Source: an uncultured Gammaproteobacteria bacterium (GTDB taxonomy: Bacteria > Pseudomonadota > Gammaproteobacteria > Eutrophobiales > Eutrophobiaceae). Taken from it: 64,000 nucleotides of DNA. Positions 48,301-57,374 of this stretch are shown piece after piece. Made by a program: the position numbers and the translations under genes. The stretch's first letter is position 1; every line of letters starts with the position of its first letter. The stretch spans positions 186,001 to 250,000 of the forward strand of contig CALSOP010000001.1 in NCBI GenBank assembly GCA_943788005.1, read 5' to 3'. The notes under the pieces are model-generated. The model searched no databases, was not told the origin of the DNA, and saw only the letters and a program-made list of their open reading frames with translations.

Positions 48301-48453
48301 ATAGATGGTTTGAATGCTGATCAAATCAAGATCCACAACCGGAAATATTTCCTGTGGTAAACCGCGCCAGGCAAACACACCCATTATTAAAATAATAAAG
48401 AGACTTAGATTAATTAATAATGGATTCTTAAGTGAGAAACGAATGAGTGGCAT
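45313..48453 (-). CDS. RND-family efflux transporter permease
   Basis: A 1046-residue inner-membrane proton-driven pump of the AcrB/HAE superfamily. Twelve helices flank two large periplasmic loops. Helix 4 has the paired Asp (GMIVDDAIIVTENVYRH) of the proton relay, and the C-terminal half has the matching SGIIVNDSLIMVDFIKRL. The protein is complete. It lies between its adaptor gene (30 bp upstream) and the SDR gene. No TolC-type outer-membrane gene is in the window. Confidence 0.94.
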   Translation of the reverse strand: MPLIRFSLKNPLLINLSLFIILIMGVFAWRGLPQEIFPVVDLDLISIQTIYEGASPAEVEQQVTLPIEEEFEDSQDIDYIHSTSKEGLSSIYIKLKSGSNVDDFMRDTRTLIDRVDDLPDEAEEPELNRIRTRFPVITLTLFGNLSKADLYEYSEKARRKMQKIKGVASVGMAGERDWEIWVEINPHELAALNIPLTQVNNALRNNLIDQPGGSIKSNEGDIRLRGKGVKPEPENIEQIVLRTNAKGGELKLGHVAKVVRRFEEAETYARFNGKPSVNLTVTKTAEASTIRISEKIRALADDLSEELPESINAGYHTDSSIYVKTRLNLVKSSGLIGLILVLISLYLLLNFRIAAITAFGIPVSFLFAVILLYYFDYTINMVSLFAFLIVLGMIVDDAIIVTENVYRHIEAGMSPIEASSLGAKEVFWPVVVSTLTTIAAFLPMFAIGGILGAFIKVIPVVVCCALVGSLLEAFVVLPSHAGHILKLEKKKPRFNWTYLLNRYARLLHWSAMNRYFVAALSIGALAVSLTYASTRLPFQLFGDVEIGQFFVNIEAPNTYSLEDTLELAVELEDRVNKLMTEDELLTLLTNVGVSVIDPNRSKTGSNILQFVVDLHKPVPASFIEEWVTPIVSFDFNMSGKRTRSADEIINVIRKDLLQVPGVDRLSILKPNAGPAGDDIELGIVSVDLDVLHKTAVEISDYMKRMPGVNDVVHDQEPGKLEYKYQLNERGKRLGLTQNELATAVRSGYLGNEVVHVTWKDKRLPVRVIYPESMREQSTSLNSLPIILATGQTVYLNDVADISIGRGLNQIRRRDSQRMAKITADVDTTITTPSVVTAQINDVFGKTTDKRPYSLLFLGEKKKAADSFKGMNQALIIALAVIFFMLTALFKSLIDPLVVMFAIPFGFIGVVIGHAVFGYNIQFLSAVGMLALSGIIVNDSLIMVDFIKRLRSEGNDRITAIVEAGKVRARPIILTTITTFLGVSPLIFFATGQTAFLSPMAVSLGFGLLFATILILLTLPCFYLIADDIRNRLFKKTSKAADGDLVT

Positions 48454-48483
48454 GATTAAATATTAAACAGACCTAACTACTTT

Positions 48484-49620
48484 TTAAGGAATGATAACGG
48501 CTTGTCCATCAGCCAAACTGGAAACATCCTTGCTAATTATGGTACTACCAGATTCAATCCCGGCAATAACTTGAACATCCTTATATCGCTCAATCAACTT
48601 GAGCGTTCTTTTAACCGCATGGTCATCAATTACTTCGAAAACGTAAGACTGTCCATCTTCATACAAGATAGCGCTAATAGGAATAACATTTGCGGCTTTA
48701 TAAAAATTCCCAGGCAATTGTGCTACGGCTAATTGACCTGCAAACAACCCATCTGATGGCAGACGTATTTTTAATGCATGGGTATTTGTTTCAGAATCAG
48801 GAGCAACAGCTAGCGAAATTATCTGACCTTCTCTTTCATCACTATCGGTAGTTACTTTTATATTTTGACCTAACTGTAGCTGTGCAGCTGATGTCCCGGT
48901 TATCTCGAGATTCAAGTCAAGTTTATCGACTTGGACAATCTCAAGTGCCGCCTGTCCCGGCGAAACATAATCACCGACTTCTACATAAACATCATTAACT
49001 GTTCCACCAAATGGAGATATTAATTGAGTGCGTTTGAGGTTTCTCTCTGCTTTATTGAGACGAGCCTGCTCTATCATCAGGCGAGAGCGGGCTGAATCTA
49101 CACTGTGTTTGAGACGCGCCTCTTCTGCTTGTTGTCGATATAGTGCTTGTAGTGCCTGATCGTAGTTTGATTTAGATGCAAGTGAGTCTCGTCCCAGTTT
49201 TTTAATTCTAGCAACTTCCTGTTCTTGTAATTCACGCTCTCGTTGCATCAATTCCAATAATCGAGAATCTCGTTCGATGGCGGCACGTTCTGTTTTCAAT
49301 ATAGCTGTTGTTTCCTCTACAGCGTCAATGAAATCACCCGATTCAATACTAAGCATTTGACTATTTTCTGCAACATATTGACCCGCTTCAACAAAACGCC
49401 GGTCTATTTGCCCGGAAACCTGAAAATGAAGGCGTGATTTTCGAGCCGGTTGCAATTTCCCCGTGACTTCTGTGATAGGCTGAATATCAATTTGCTCCAC
49501 AATATCGATATTTACTGTGGGTGGAGGCAAAGACTGAAGTTCGGCGTGGGTATTAGGCCTCGTCCAAAATAAGGACACTACTATCAGTATCGAAACCGCA
49601 CTTATAAAGAGTATTCTCAT
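48484..49620 (-). CDS. RND efflux periplasmic adaptor (MFP/HlyD)
   Basis: A 378-residue membrane-fusion protein. After an N-terminal membrane or signal segment come the lipoyl halves (LHFQVSGQIDRRFVEAGQYV and LISPFGGTVNDVYVEVGDYV) around a long alpha-hairpin at about 95-200, then beta-barrel domains ending in VIIP. It links the RND pump to the outer-membrane channel. It is divergent from lptD. Confidence 0.92.
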   Translation of the reverse strand: MRILFISAVSILIVVSLFWTRPNTHAELQSLPPPTVNIDIVEQIDIQPITEVTGKLQPARKSRLHFQVSGQIDRRFVEAGQYVAENSQMLSIESGDFIDAVEETTAILKTERAAIERDSRLLELMQRERELQEQEVARIKKLGRDSLASKSNYDQALQALYRQQAEEARLKHSVDSARSRLMIEQARLNKAERNLKRTQLISPFGGTVNDVYVEVGDYVSPGQAALEIVQVDKLDLNLEITGTSAAQLQLGQNIKVTTDSDEREGQIISLAVAPDSETNTHALKIRLPSDGLFAGQLAVAQLPGNFYKAANVIPISAILYEDGQSYVFEVIDDHAVKRTLKLIERYKDVQVIAGIESGSTIISKDVSSLADGQAVIIP

Positions 49621-49773
49621 CAGATTAATTTTTTTGAACTACTTGATTTTAAGCAAAAATAGCCGCAATTAAGTCTTTGACAATGATATTGAATAAAAAT
49701 TTGAAGATAAAACCATTGTATGCGATTTTAGACACTATAAACTAGACAAATAATTATAAATACACGGAATGGA

Positions 49774-52047
49774 ATGAAGCTTGTACTGAACAAATTGATC
49801 GTTTTAATCGGTGCCAGTGTGATGTCGCTTGGACTGACACCGGGAGCATTTGCTGAAGTACTGGGCGGCGATTATACCAGTTTACTCTGCCCGATATCGC
49901 TGGGGATTCCTGAGAGACCCTATGTTGATGCCGAATTAGCCGAAGGCGATACTTTCATGACCGCAGACGAAGCAGACCTAATCGAGCATGGAATTTCTAC
50001 TCTAACGGGTAGTGCTGAAATAACTCGAGATATACAACAAGTCACCGCTGATAAAATTATATATAACGAACCGAAGGATACTGCAGATTTAACAGGTGAC
50101 GTTAACTATTGGGATGCCGATCTCTTTCTGAACAGTAACGATGCCTTTTTAAAATTTGATAATGGGGTCGGTGAATTTTCCTCTGCGGACTATATTTTAA
50201 AAGAGAGTCGTGGCAGAGGTAAGGCTGAAAAACTAGTGCTAGATATAGGCAACCGAACGGATATGGAACAGTTGGAGTATTCGACTTGTGATCCCGAAGA
50301 TCGGTTTTGGAATTTTACGGCCAGCAGTCTCACTTTGAACCATGAAGAAAATTACGGTAAGGCGCGAAATGTCATCCTGAAAATTAAAGATATCCCTGTA
50401 TTCTATACACCCTACATGTCTTTCCCGCTTAGTAAAGAACGTAAAAGCGGATTTCTCACACCTAGTTATGGCGTAACTAATAGGAATGGTTTTGATTTCC
50501 GTACGCCATATTATTGGAATATCAAACCCAATATGGACGCCACAATAACACCTCGCTTATTAACCGATAGTGGTGTTATGGCTATGGGTGAATTTCGCTA
50601 TTTACATAGCCGTGGTAGTGGTGTAATAAATGCTGAGTACTTACCCAGTGACAATGGTAGGGGTGACAAACACAGAAACTTTATTGACCTAGAACTTAAC
50701 CAACAATTTGCAAGTACTGGTAATTTATTCGCCACCTATAGCAGAGTATCAGATAAATTTTATTTTGAAGATTTTGGCAGTCAACTGAGTGTAACCAGCA
50801 CCTCTTTTCTTGAACAACGAGCAGATATAACTTACTCAGGTACAAATTGGAATTTACTAACGCGTATTCAAAACTTTCAAACTGTAAACCGTAGTATTCC
50901 AAATTCCTCTAGACCTTATAAACGCTTACCCCAATTTGTTTTTAACTATAATTCTCCTTCTGCAAATAACGAGATTAATTATGGGTTAAGAAGTGAAGCC
51001 GTTTACTTTGATAAAGGTAATAATATTGTTATCAACAATGGCATCCAATCTAATACGAATGTAAACGGCTTACGCCTAGCTTTAAACCCATATGTAAGTT
51101 TTCCGATGTCATCTGAGGCTGGATTCTTAATACCAAAACTAAAGTTTAATTACACGCGATATGCCTTAGAGGACAATGCGTTATTTAAATCCAGTCCAGA
51201 ACGGTTAATACCCAGTTTCAGCCTAAATAGCGGCGTCTTCTTAGAAAGAGAAACCAATCTATTTAAAACTGATTTTATACACACACTTGAACCTCGATTA
51301 TTCTATTTATTTACTCCACATGATGGCCAGGAAGACTTACCTGTTTTTGACACTGGACAATATACTTTCTCATTTGCTTCTTTATTTTATGAAGATCGAT
51401 TTAGCAACACGGATAGGGTTGGTGATGCAAATCAAATGACCTTGGCAATCACGTCTCAACTTATTAACCAAGAAACTGGTGTGAATATAGGTAGTGTGAG
51501 TCTTGGTCAAATATTTTATTTCAGAGATCGCAAAGTCAACCTCCCGGGTGTAAATGACCGAGACGAGGACAGCTCTGCTTTTGTAGCAAATACTAGGACC
51601 ACTATCATTGATGATTGGAATATTGGTGGTGATATTCAATGGAACCCTAATAATTCTAAACATACAGAAAGAATTACTGCGCACGCAACATACAACCCAA
51701 GTCCGGGCAAAGTCGTAAATTTCGCATACAGAGTCATACGTGATGTCGCGGATATAGAACAAAGCGATATATCACTTCGTTGGCCCTTTAGAAAAAACTG
51801 GAGTGTTGTTGGCCGCTGGAACTATGCCGTTCCTGAAGGTCGCTCATTGGAATTATTTGGTGGAATTGAATATGAGGATTGTTGTTGGGGCGTACGTGCA
51901 GTAGCCAGACGCTTTCTAACAAGTGTTGATGGCGAATTTGATACCGGTATTTTCTTGCAAATGGAACTAAAAGGACTAGCAGGAATAGGTAAAAAGACAG
52001 TAGACTTCCTAAAACAACAGATCCCCGGTTACCAGAGTGAATTTTAG
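49774..52047 (+). CDS. lptD: LPS-assembly protein LptD
   Basis: Outer-membrane beta-barrel that inserts LPS with LptE. The 757-residue protein has a signal peptide, an N-terminal OstA-like periplasmic domain (ADLIEHGISTLTGSAEITRD...) and a C-terminal 26-stranded barrel. The structural cysteines are kept: one in SLLCPIS, one in YSTCDPEDRFW and the CC pair in YEDCCWGVR, so the non-consecutive disulphides seen in E. coli should form. It starts the lptD-surA-pdxA-rsmA operon; the genes overlap by 11 bp each. Confidence 0.96.
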   Translation: MKLVLNKLIVLIGASVMSLGLTPGAFAEVLGGDYTSLLCPISLGIPERPYVDAELAEGDTFMTADEADLIEHGISTLTGSAEITRDIQQVTADKIIYNEPKDTADLTGDVNYWDADLFLNSNDAFLKFDNGVGEFSSADYILKESRGRGKAEKLVLDIGNRTDMEQLEYSTCDPEDRFWNFTASSLTLNHEENYGKARNVILKIKDIPVFYTPYMSFPLSKERKSGFLTPSYGVTNRNGFDFRTPYYWNIKPNMDATITPRLLTDSGVMAMGEFRYLHSRGSGVINAEYLPSDNGRGDKHRNFIDLELNQQFASTGNLFATYSRVSDKFYFEDFGSQLSVTSTSFLEQRADITYSGTNWNLLTRIQNFQTVNRSIPNSSRPYKRLPQFVFNYNSPSANNEINYGLRSEAVYFDKGNNIVINNGIQSNTNVNGLRLALNPYVSFPMSSEAGFLIPKLKFNYTRYALEDNALFKSSPERLIPSFSLNSGVFLERETNLFKTDFIHTLEPRLFYLFTPHDGQEDLPVFDTGQYTFSFASLFYEDRFSNTDRVGDANQMTLAITSQLINQETGVNIGSVSLGQIFYFRDRKVNLPGVNDRDEDSSAFVANTRTTIIDDWNIGGDIQWNPNNSKHTERITAHATYNPSPGKVVNFAYRVIRDVADIEQSDISLRWPFRKNWSVVGRWNYAVPEGRSLELFGGIEYEDCCWGVRAVARRFLTSVDGEFDTGIFLQMELKGLAGIGKKTVDFLKQQIPGYQSEF

Positions 52048-53347
52048 ACTTTCCCAGATTAAACCCCGACATTTTATGTTGGGGTTACTAGCCCTATTGT
52101 TAATTCAGTCAAATGGCCATGCATATGTACCACTTGACCGTATCGTTGCCATAGTCAATGACGACGTGATTATGCAAAGCGAACTAGAAACAAAGATACG
52201 AACTGTACGTGGTCAATTACAACAACAGGGGACTCAGCTACCCCCTGCATCTATTCTCGAGCGTCAGGTATTGGATAAAATGGTTCAAACCCGTATCCAA
52301 TTACAGATAGCTAAAAGAACTGGTGTCAAGGTTGATGACGAGTCACTAAATCGAACTATCAGTAATATCGCCGCCGAAAACCAAGTATCACTGAGTCAAT
52401 TTCGCGAGATCCTGGAAAAAGATGGATACAACTACGAACAGTTTCGAGAAGACATTCGTAATGAAATAACATTGAGCCAATTACGCAAACGACAAGTTGA
52501 TAATCGTATTATTGTCACTGAAAAAGAAATTGATAACTTTCTGGTAAATCAGGAATTTCAGGGAGCGACTCAAACCGAAATCCAAATTTCTCACATATTA
52601 TTAGCACTACCTTCGGGCGCTACATCTGATGAAATAGCACAAGTGCGTCAAGTTGCTAGTCAAGTTCGTGAGGATCTTTTGTCCGGCGCAGATTTTACCG
52701 AAACTGCGAGAACTATTTCTGACGGAGGCAATGCAGAAAATGGCGGCGATTTAGGCTGGCGTAAACTGGAAGATGTGCCATCGTTATTCGCTGACTATAT
52801 CCCCGACATGGAAAAGGGAGATATTAGTGAGTTAATTCAAAGTCCTAGTGGTTTTCATATTATTAAGATATCTGACATCAGAAGTGATGAGAAAAATATC
52901 GTTCAGCAAACGCATGCAAGACATATATTAATAAAACCAGACGATCTGATTACTAGCAAACAAGCACGGGCAAAAGCCGAAAAATTAAAGGTTCGCATAG
53001 AAAACGGCGACGACTTTGCATTATTAGCTAAAGGTAACTCTGATGATCCAGGGAGTGCTATTAAGGGCGGAGATCTAGGTTGGCAAACACCCGGTGCTTT
53101 AGTGCCGGAATTTCAAAAAATGATGGATAGTACGGAGCCAGGTCAAGTTAGCAAACCGTTTAAAACTGATTATGGATGGCATATCCTTGAGGTGCTAGAA
53201 CGTCGAGAATACGATAATAGCGAGAGCGTAAAACGTGGGAAGGCCAGATTTGCTATTAGAAATCGAAAACTGGAAGAGGCAATGCAATACTGGACTAGAC
53301 AACTTCGAGACGAAGCTTATGTCGAATATCGTCTAGATGAAATATGA
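52037..53347 (+). CDS. surA: Periplasmic chaperone/prolyl isomerase SurA
   Basis: Folds outer-membrane proteins, including LptD. The 436-residue protein has a signal peptide, an N-terminal helical chaperone domain (ELETKIRTVRGQLQQQG) and two parvulin repeats (ISHILLALPSGA...GGDLGWRKLEDVP and ARHILIKPDD...GGDLGWQTPGALVPEF). It sits in the conserved order between lptD and pdxA. Confidence 0.96.
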   Translation: MNFRLSQIKPRHFMLGLLALLLIQSNGHAYVPLDRIVAIVNDDVIMQSELETKIRTVRGQLQQQGTQLPPASILERQVLDKMVQTRIQLQIAKRTGVKVDDESLNRTISNIAAENQVSLSQFREILEKDGYNYEQFREDIRNEITLSQLRKRQVDNRIIVTEKEIDNFLVNQEFQGATQTEIQISHILLALPSGATSDEIAQVRQVASQVREDLLSGADFTETARTISDGGNAENGGDLGWRKLEDVPSLFADYIPDMEKGDISELIQSPSGFHIIKISDIRSDEKNIVQQTHARHILIKPDDLITSKQARAKAEKLKVRIENGDDFALLAKGNSDDPGSAIKGGDLGWQTPGALVPEFQKMMDSTEPGQVSKPFKTDYGWHILEVLERREYDNSESVKRGKARFAIRNRKLEEAMQYWTRQLRDEAYVEYRLDEI

Positions 53348-54383
53348 GAAAAAAAAACCGCGTATTTTAGTGTCGAGCGGTGAGCCTGCTGGAATTGGTC
53401 CAGATCTAATAGTAAAACTAGCCCAAACTGATTATCAAAATGACCTGACTATTATTGGTGATCCTGAACTACTTATAGAACGCGCAAAACATTTATCTCT
53501 CCCCTTGGAAATTAACGCGGTATCAAATGCTAGTGAATCTCATCATTCACATAAACCTAAATCATTAAAAGTCATTCCGGTTAAATTAAAAGCGGCTTCT
53601 GTTCCAGGCACGCTGGATACTCGTAATGCAAACTATGTCCTTGAATTACTTGATATAGCATCTCGTGAATGTTTATCAAGAAATTATGATGCCATTGTTA
53701 CCGCGCCCATTCAAAAATCTATTATTAATGATGCTGGCATAAACTTTAGTGGTCATACCGAGTATTTTGCTATGCGGTGTGGTGTTGCGTTACCAGTAAT
53801 GTTACTTGCCTGCTCGGAATTACGTGTAGCATTGGTTACAACTCATTTAGCCTTACGCGACGTTCCGGATGCAATAACGTCAGAAAGAGTTGAAAAAACT
53901 ATCAGTATTGTTATCGATGAGATGCAGCGACGATTCGGCATTAAAAACCCTAGAATTACTGTTTGCGGCTTAAACCCCCATGCTGGAGAAGGCGGACACC
54001 TTGGAAGCGAAGAAATCACAATAATCTCACCCGTAATAGACAAATATAAACAACAAGGACACGCAATCAACGGACCGTTACCCGCTGACACTGCTTTCAG
54101 GTCTGACATACGAGATAATACAGACGTGTTTATTTGTATGTACCATGATCAAGGACTACCTGTACTCAAAACACTTGGGTTTGGAGAAGCCGTCAATATC
54201 ACACTTGGTCTACCCATCATAAGAACATCTGTGGATCATGGAACTGCACTGGATCTTGCCGGGACGGGTAAAGCCGAATGTGACAGTCTATTAGCCGCAA
54301 TAAACATGGCAAATGAATTAGCACGACATCAGTTAAACTCAGTAGCCATAGTTAATTCACCTGAAATTGTAGATGAACTCTGA
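53337..54383 (+). CDS. pdxA: 4-hydroxythreonine-4-phosphate dehydrogenase PdxA
   Basis: Step in pyridoxal phosphate synthesis that oxidises and decarboxylates 4-phosphohydroxythreonine. The 348-residue enzyme shows SSGEPAGIGPDL, the metal-binding His in FSGHTEYFA and in MYHDQGLPVLK, and the C-terminal RTSVDHGTALDLAGTG. It overlaps surA and rsmA by 11 bp each. Confidence 0.96.
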   Translation: MKYEKKKPRILVSSGEPAGIGPDLIVKLAQTDYQNDLTIIGDPELLIERAKHLSLPLEINAVSNASESHHSHKPKSLKVIPVKLKAASVPGTLDTRNANYVLELLDIASRECLSRNYDAIVTAPIQKSIINDAGINFSGHTEYFAMRCGVALPVMLLACSELRVALVTTHLALRDVPDAITSERVEKTISIVIDEMQRRFGIKNPRITVCGLNPHAGEGGHLGSEEITIISPVIDKYKQQGHAINGPLPADTAFRSDIRDNTDVFICMYHDQGLPVLKTLGFGEAVNITLGLPIIRTSVDHGTALDLAGTGKAECDSLLAAINMANELARHQLNSVAIVNSPEIVDEL

Positions 54384-55173
54384 TAATCATCGTGCTCGAA
54401 AACGTTTCGGTCAAAACTTTTTACATGACCAGACAATAATTCAGCGTATCGTTGACACTATAAATCCTCAAGCGCATGACCATATTATCGAAATTGGCCC
54501 TGGGAAAGGTGCGCTAACATTACCCTTACTTAACCGTATAGAAAAACTTAATGTTATAGAAATAGACAAAGATCTGGCTGCTGCACTAAGGACTAAATTC
54601 GAAGATAAAAAGCGTTTAACGATCCATGAGACAGATGCGTTAAATCTGGATTTCAATTCATTTGAGCATACCGATTTACGCATTGTAGGAAACCTACCCT
54701 ATAACATCAGCACACCTATTTTATTTCACCTATTGAAATACAGAGAAAGTATTAAAGACATGACCTTCATGTTACAAAAAGAGCTTGTCGATCGGATATG
54801 TGCGAACAGTGGAAACAAGCAATATGGGCGCTTATCAATAATGGTGCAATATTATTGCGATGTTGAGTCACTTTTTATAATTAAACCAGAGGCATTTACA
54901 CCCAGTCCAAAGGTTGACTCAGCAATTGTAAAATTAACTCCCCATCCTCATCCAAGATATGAGTTGTCAGATCATGAGAGCCTAAAAATCATTGTTAGGG
55001 AATCTTTCTCTCAGCGACGAAAGACTATACGAAATGCGCTAAGAAAATACCTAGATGAATCAGCTATTAGAAATGCCGGTATCACGCCAGAAAATCGTGC
55101 TGAAAATTTAGAAGTTTCCGACTTTGTAGCACTCGCAAACTGCTACCACCATATGAAAATCAACACCTTATAA
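54373..55173 (+). CDS. rsmA: 16S rRNA dimethyltransferase RsmA (KsgA)
   Basis: Dimethylates A1518 and A1519 of 16S rRNA, a late 30S assembly check. The 266-residue protein has KRFGQNFLHD, the SAM motif EIGPGKGALTLPL and the catalytic NLPYNIS. The apaG gene that often follows is absent; an AT-rich gap comes next. Confidence 0.96.
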   Translation: MNSDNHRARKRFGQNFLHDQTIIQRIVDTINPQAHDHIIEIGPGKGALTLPLLNRIEKLNVIEIDKDLAAALRTKFEDKKRLTIHETDALNLDFNSFEHTDLRIVGNLPYNISTPILFHLLKYRESIKDMTFMLQKELVDRICANSGNKQYGRLSIMVQYYCDVESLFIIKPEAFTPSPKVDSAIVKLTPHPHPRYELSDHESLKIIVRESFSQRRKTIRNALRKYLDESAIRNAGITPENRAENLEVSDFVALANCYHHMKINTL

Positions 55174-55510
55174 ACCTGTGGATAACTCTGTGAATGCTTT
55201 CTAGTCAAATTATCGTCACTAACCACTTCTCATTTTATTAAAATTAGCTTAAATATTAATATAAATTGATAATTTATATTATATTCATGAACTTACACCT
55301 ATAACAAAGGCTTTCAGGCGCATAGGCCTTATTTCTTATTAAAGGCCAATTGTAGCATCAAAATCTGTGCATAAATTTTAAATATTGATGAATTTGTATG
55401 GCTAATTTACAGCAGTTGGCTGCCAAGTAAGTATTCACCGACCTGCTCTGCTTTTTCATCTCTATGGTTTATACTCTGTCGTCGATATTGATGCTAACCA
55501 CAATAAATAA
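55174..55510. other. AT-rich intergenic gap, no gene seen
   Basis: No coding frame of useful length is seen on either strand. A perfect DnaA-box sequence (TGTGGATAA at 55177) and a one-mismatch copy (TGTGCATAA at 55362) bracket AT-rich sequence, but two boxes are too few for an origin. The promoter for the TRAP genes is presumably here; none is distinct enough to call. Confidence 0.5.
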
Positions 55511-56032
55511 TTGAAAAACATCCTAACTACATTCAGTTCAAGAATTGATGCATTTACCGAATATACCGGGAAATGCACATCATGGTTGATAATCATCCTT
55601 GTTTTGCTGGTTGGCTATGACGTATCTATGCGTTATCTATTTCGAAGTGGTTCGATAGGAATACAAGAACTGGAATGGCATCTTTTTTCAATCATTTTTT
55701 TAATTGGTGCAGCTTATACCCTGAAACATGATGAACATGTTCGCCTCGATATCTTATACAGAAGTAATTTATTAACTGATAAACATCGTGCCTGGATTGA
55801 TGTGTTTGGCGCTTTATTTATCCTCATCCCATTTTGTTTATTAATCATCATAAGTGCTTGGCCTTTTATTTCTCAAGCCTATATTCATAATGAAGCTTCA
55901 CCCGACCCAGGTGGTTTGCCTTTGCGTTGGTTAATTAAATCAATGATCCCTATAGGTTTTTGCTTGGTATTAATTCAAGGCATTGCAGAAACCATAAAAA
56001 AACTGACACTAGCGCTGGATAAAAGCCAATGA
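55511..56032 (+). CDS. TRAP transporter small membrane subunit (DctQ type)
   Basis: A 173-residue protein with four hydrophobic helices, including SIGIQELEWHLFSIIFLIGAAY and the HDEHVRLDIL segment characteristic of DctQ. With the large permease it forms a sodium-driven importer of organic acids or similar solutes. It starts at TTG 55511 without a clear ribosome-binding site. It overlaps the DctM gene by 4 bp. The binding protein DctP is not in the window. Confidence 0.9.
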   Translation: MKNILTTFSSRIDAFTEYTGKCTSWLIIILVLLVGYDVSMRYLFRSGSIGIQELEWHLFSIIFLIGAAYTLKHDEHVRLDILYRSNLLTDKHRAWIDVFGALFILIPFCLLIIISAWPFISQAYIHNEASPDPGGLPLRWLIKSMIPIGFCLVLIQGIAETIKKLTLALDKSQ

Positions 56033-57342
56033 CAGTGTGGATCATCATGATGTTTGTTGCCCTCATGGTCTTGTTGCTAATGGGCTACCCTGTTGCCTTT
56101 ACCTTGGGTGCCGTTGCGTTAGCCTTTGGCAGCATCTTTCTCGATTTTGATTTTTTCAACTTATTACCCCTGCGTATTTGGGGAATCATGACCAACTTTA
56201 CCCTGATAGCAGTTCCATTATTTGTCTTCATGGGTGTCGTTCTAGATCGATCTGGTCTGGCTGAAGACCTGTTAGAAACAATGGGAAAGCTTTGCGGAAA
56301 ATTAAACGGTGGTCTGGCACTTTCAATAGTTATTGTCGGAGCGATGCTAGCAGCAACGACAGGTGTTGTTGGTGCAACGGTAGTAACCATGGGAATAATT
56401 GCTTTGCCAACAATGTTGAAACACAATTATTCTGTACCACTGGCAGCTGGAACTATCGCAGCATCAGGAACACTTGGCCAAATAATCCCCCCGAGCATCA
56501 TTTTGATACTATTGGGTGATGTTATGGGTGTGCCTGTTGGTCGTTTATTTATGGGCGCAGTGATACCTGGTTTTATGCTGGTATCCTTGTTTATGGTCTA
56601 TATTCTTATTTATTCTTGGTACAGACCTGCCGCTGCCCCAGCACTTAAAACCTCCTCGGATGAACTCAGTTACTCAAACATTCTAACTACTTTGTTCCCT
56701 CCTCTGCTCCTTATTTTGGCGGTATTAGGTTCAATTTTTTTTGGTATTGCCTCGCCAACTGAATCAGCTGCCGTTGGCGCCATAGGCGCGCTGATACTGG
56801 CTGCATTGCACAAAAGATTGACCCTGAAAAATCTGATCGACTCAATGCAACAAACAACAAAGCTGACCAGCATGGTCTTTATGATTTTGATCGGCGCTAC
56901 AGCTTTCGGTCTTGTCTTCAGGGGAATGGGTGGAGATAGTCTTGTATTAGATGTTATGTCTAACCTGCCCGGCGGCATGTGGGGGTTCTTATTTGTTAGT
57001 ATGCTTTTGATCTTTGTGCTTGGATTTTTTCTCGACTTCCTACAGATTTGTTTTATTGTTATCCCCATCCTTGCACCGATTGCTAATGAATTTGGTGTCG
57101 ACCTACTTTGGTTCGCTGTGCTTATTGCTATCAATTTACAAACTTCGTTTCTTACACCTCCTTTTGGATTCTCATTATTTTACTTAAAGGCGGTAGCACC
57201 CGCAGAAGTTCGTATTCAGGATATTTACTCCGGTATAATTCCATTTGTACTGTTACAGGTAGCTACAATAATCATAATTATATTAGTGCCTGAGCTAGTA
57301 ACCTGGTTACCTGACCTGATGGATAACATTCATGGCCTTTAG
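56029..57342 (+). CDS. TRAP transporter large permease (DctM type)
   Basis: A 437-residue permease with about twelve helices. Family landmarks are VPLFVFMGVVLDRSGLAEDLLE, the GATVVTMGIIALP segment, GTLGQIIPPSIILILLGD and the C-terminal TSFLTPPFGFSLFYLKAVAP. It overlaps the small subunit. Substrate cannot be read from the permease alone. Confidence 0.94.
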   Translation: MTVWIIMMFVALMVLLLMGYPVAFTLGAVALAFGSIFLDFDFFNLLPLRIWGIMTNFTLIAVPLFVFMGVVLDRSGLAEDLLETMGKLCGKLNGGLALSIVIVGAMLAATTGVVGATVVTMGIIALPTMLKHNYSVPLAAGTIAASGTLGQIIPPSIILILLGDVMGVPVGRLFMGAVIPGFMLVSLFMVYILIYSWYRPAAAPALKTSSDELSYSNILTTLFPPLLLILAVLGSIFFGIASPTESAAVGAIGALILAALHKRLTLKNLIDSMQQTTKLTSMVFMILIGATAFGLVFRGMGGDSLVLDVMSNLPGGMWGFLFVSMLLIFVLGFFLDFLQICFIVIPILAPIANEFGVDLLWFAVLIAINLQTSFLTPPFGFSLFYLKAVAPAEVRIQDIYSGIIPFVLLQVATIIIIILVPELVTWLPDLMDNIHGL

Positions 57343-57345
57343 ATC

Positions 57346-57361
57346 TAAACCCTAAGGTTTA
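57346..57361. terminator. Small hairpin between convergent dctM and aroE
   Basis: TAAACC and GGTTTA close a CTAA loop in the 32-bp gap between the two stops. The plus strand runs on into a T-rich stretch (57362-57379), partly inside aroE. It is weak, but placed where a bidirectional terminator would be. Confidence 0.35.
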
Positions 57362-57374
57362 TTCTGATTAAATT

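Noticed and set aside
55177-55370. DnaA-box sequences (TGTGGATAA, TGTGCATAA) around AT-rich DNA, possible oriC
   Set aside because: Only one perfect and one near copy, no cluster, and neighbours (rsmA, TRAP genes) are not the usual dnaA/gidA/rpmH context.
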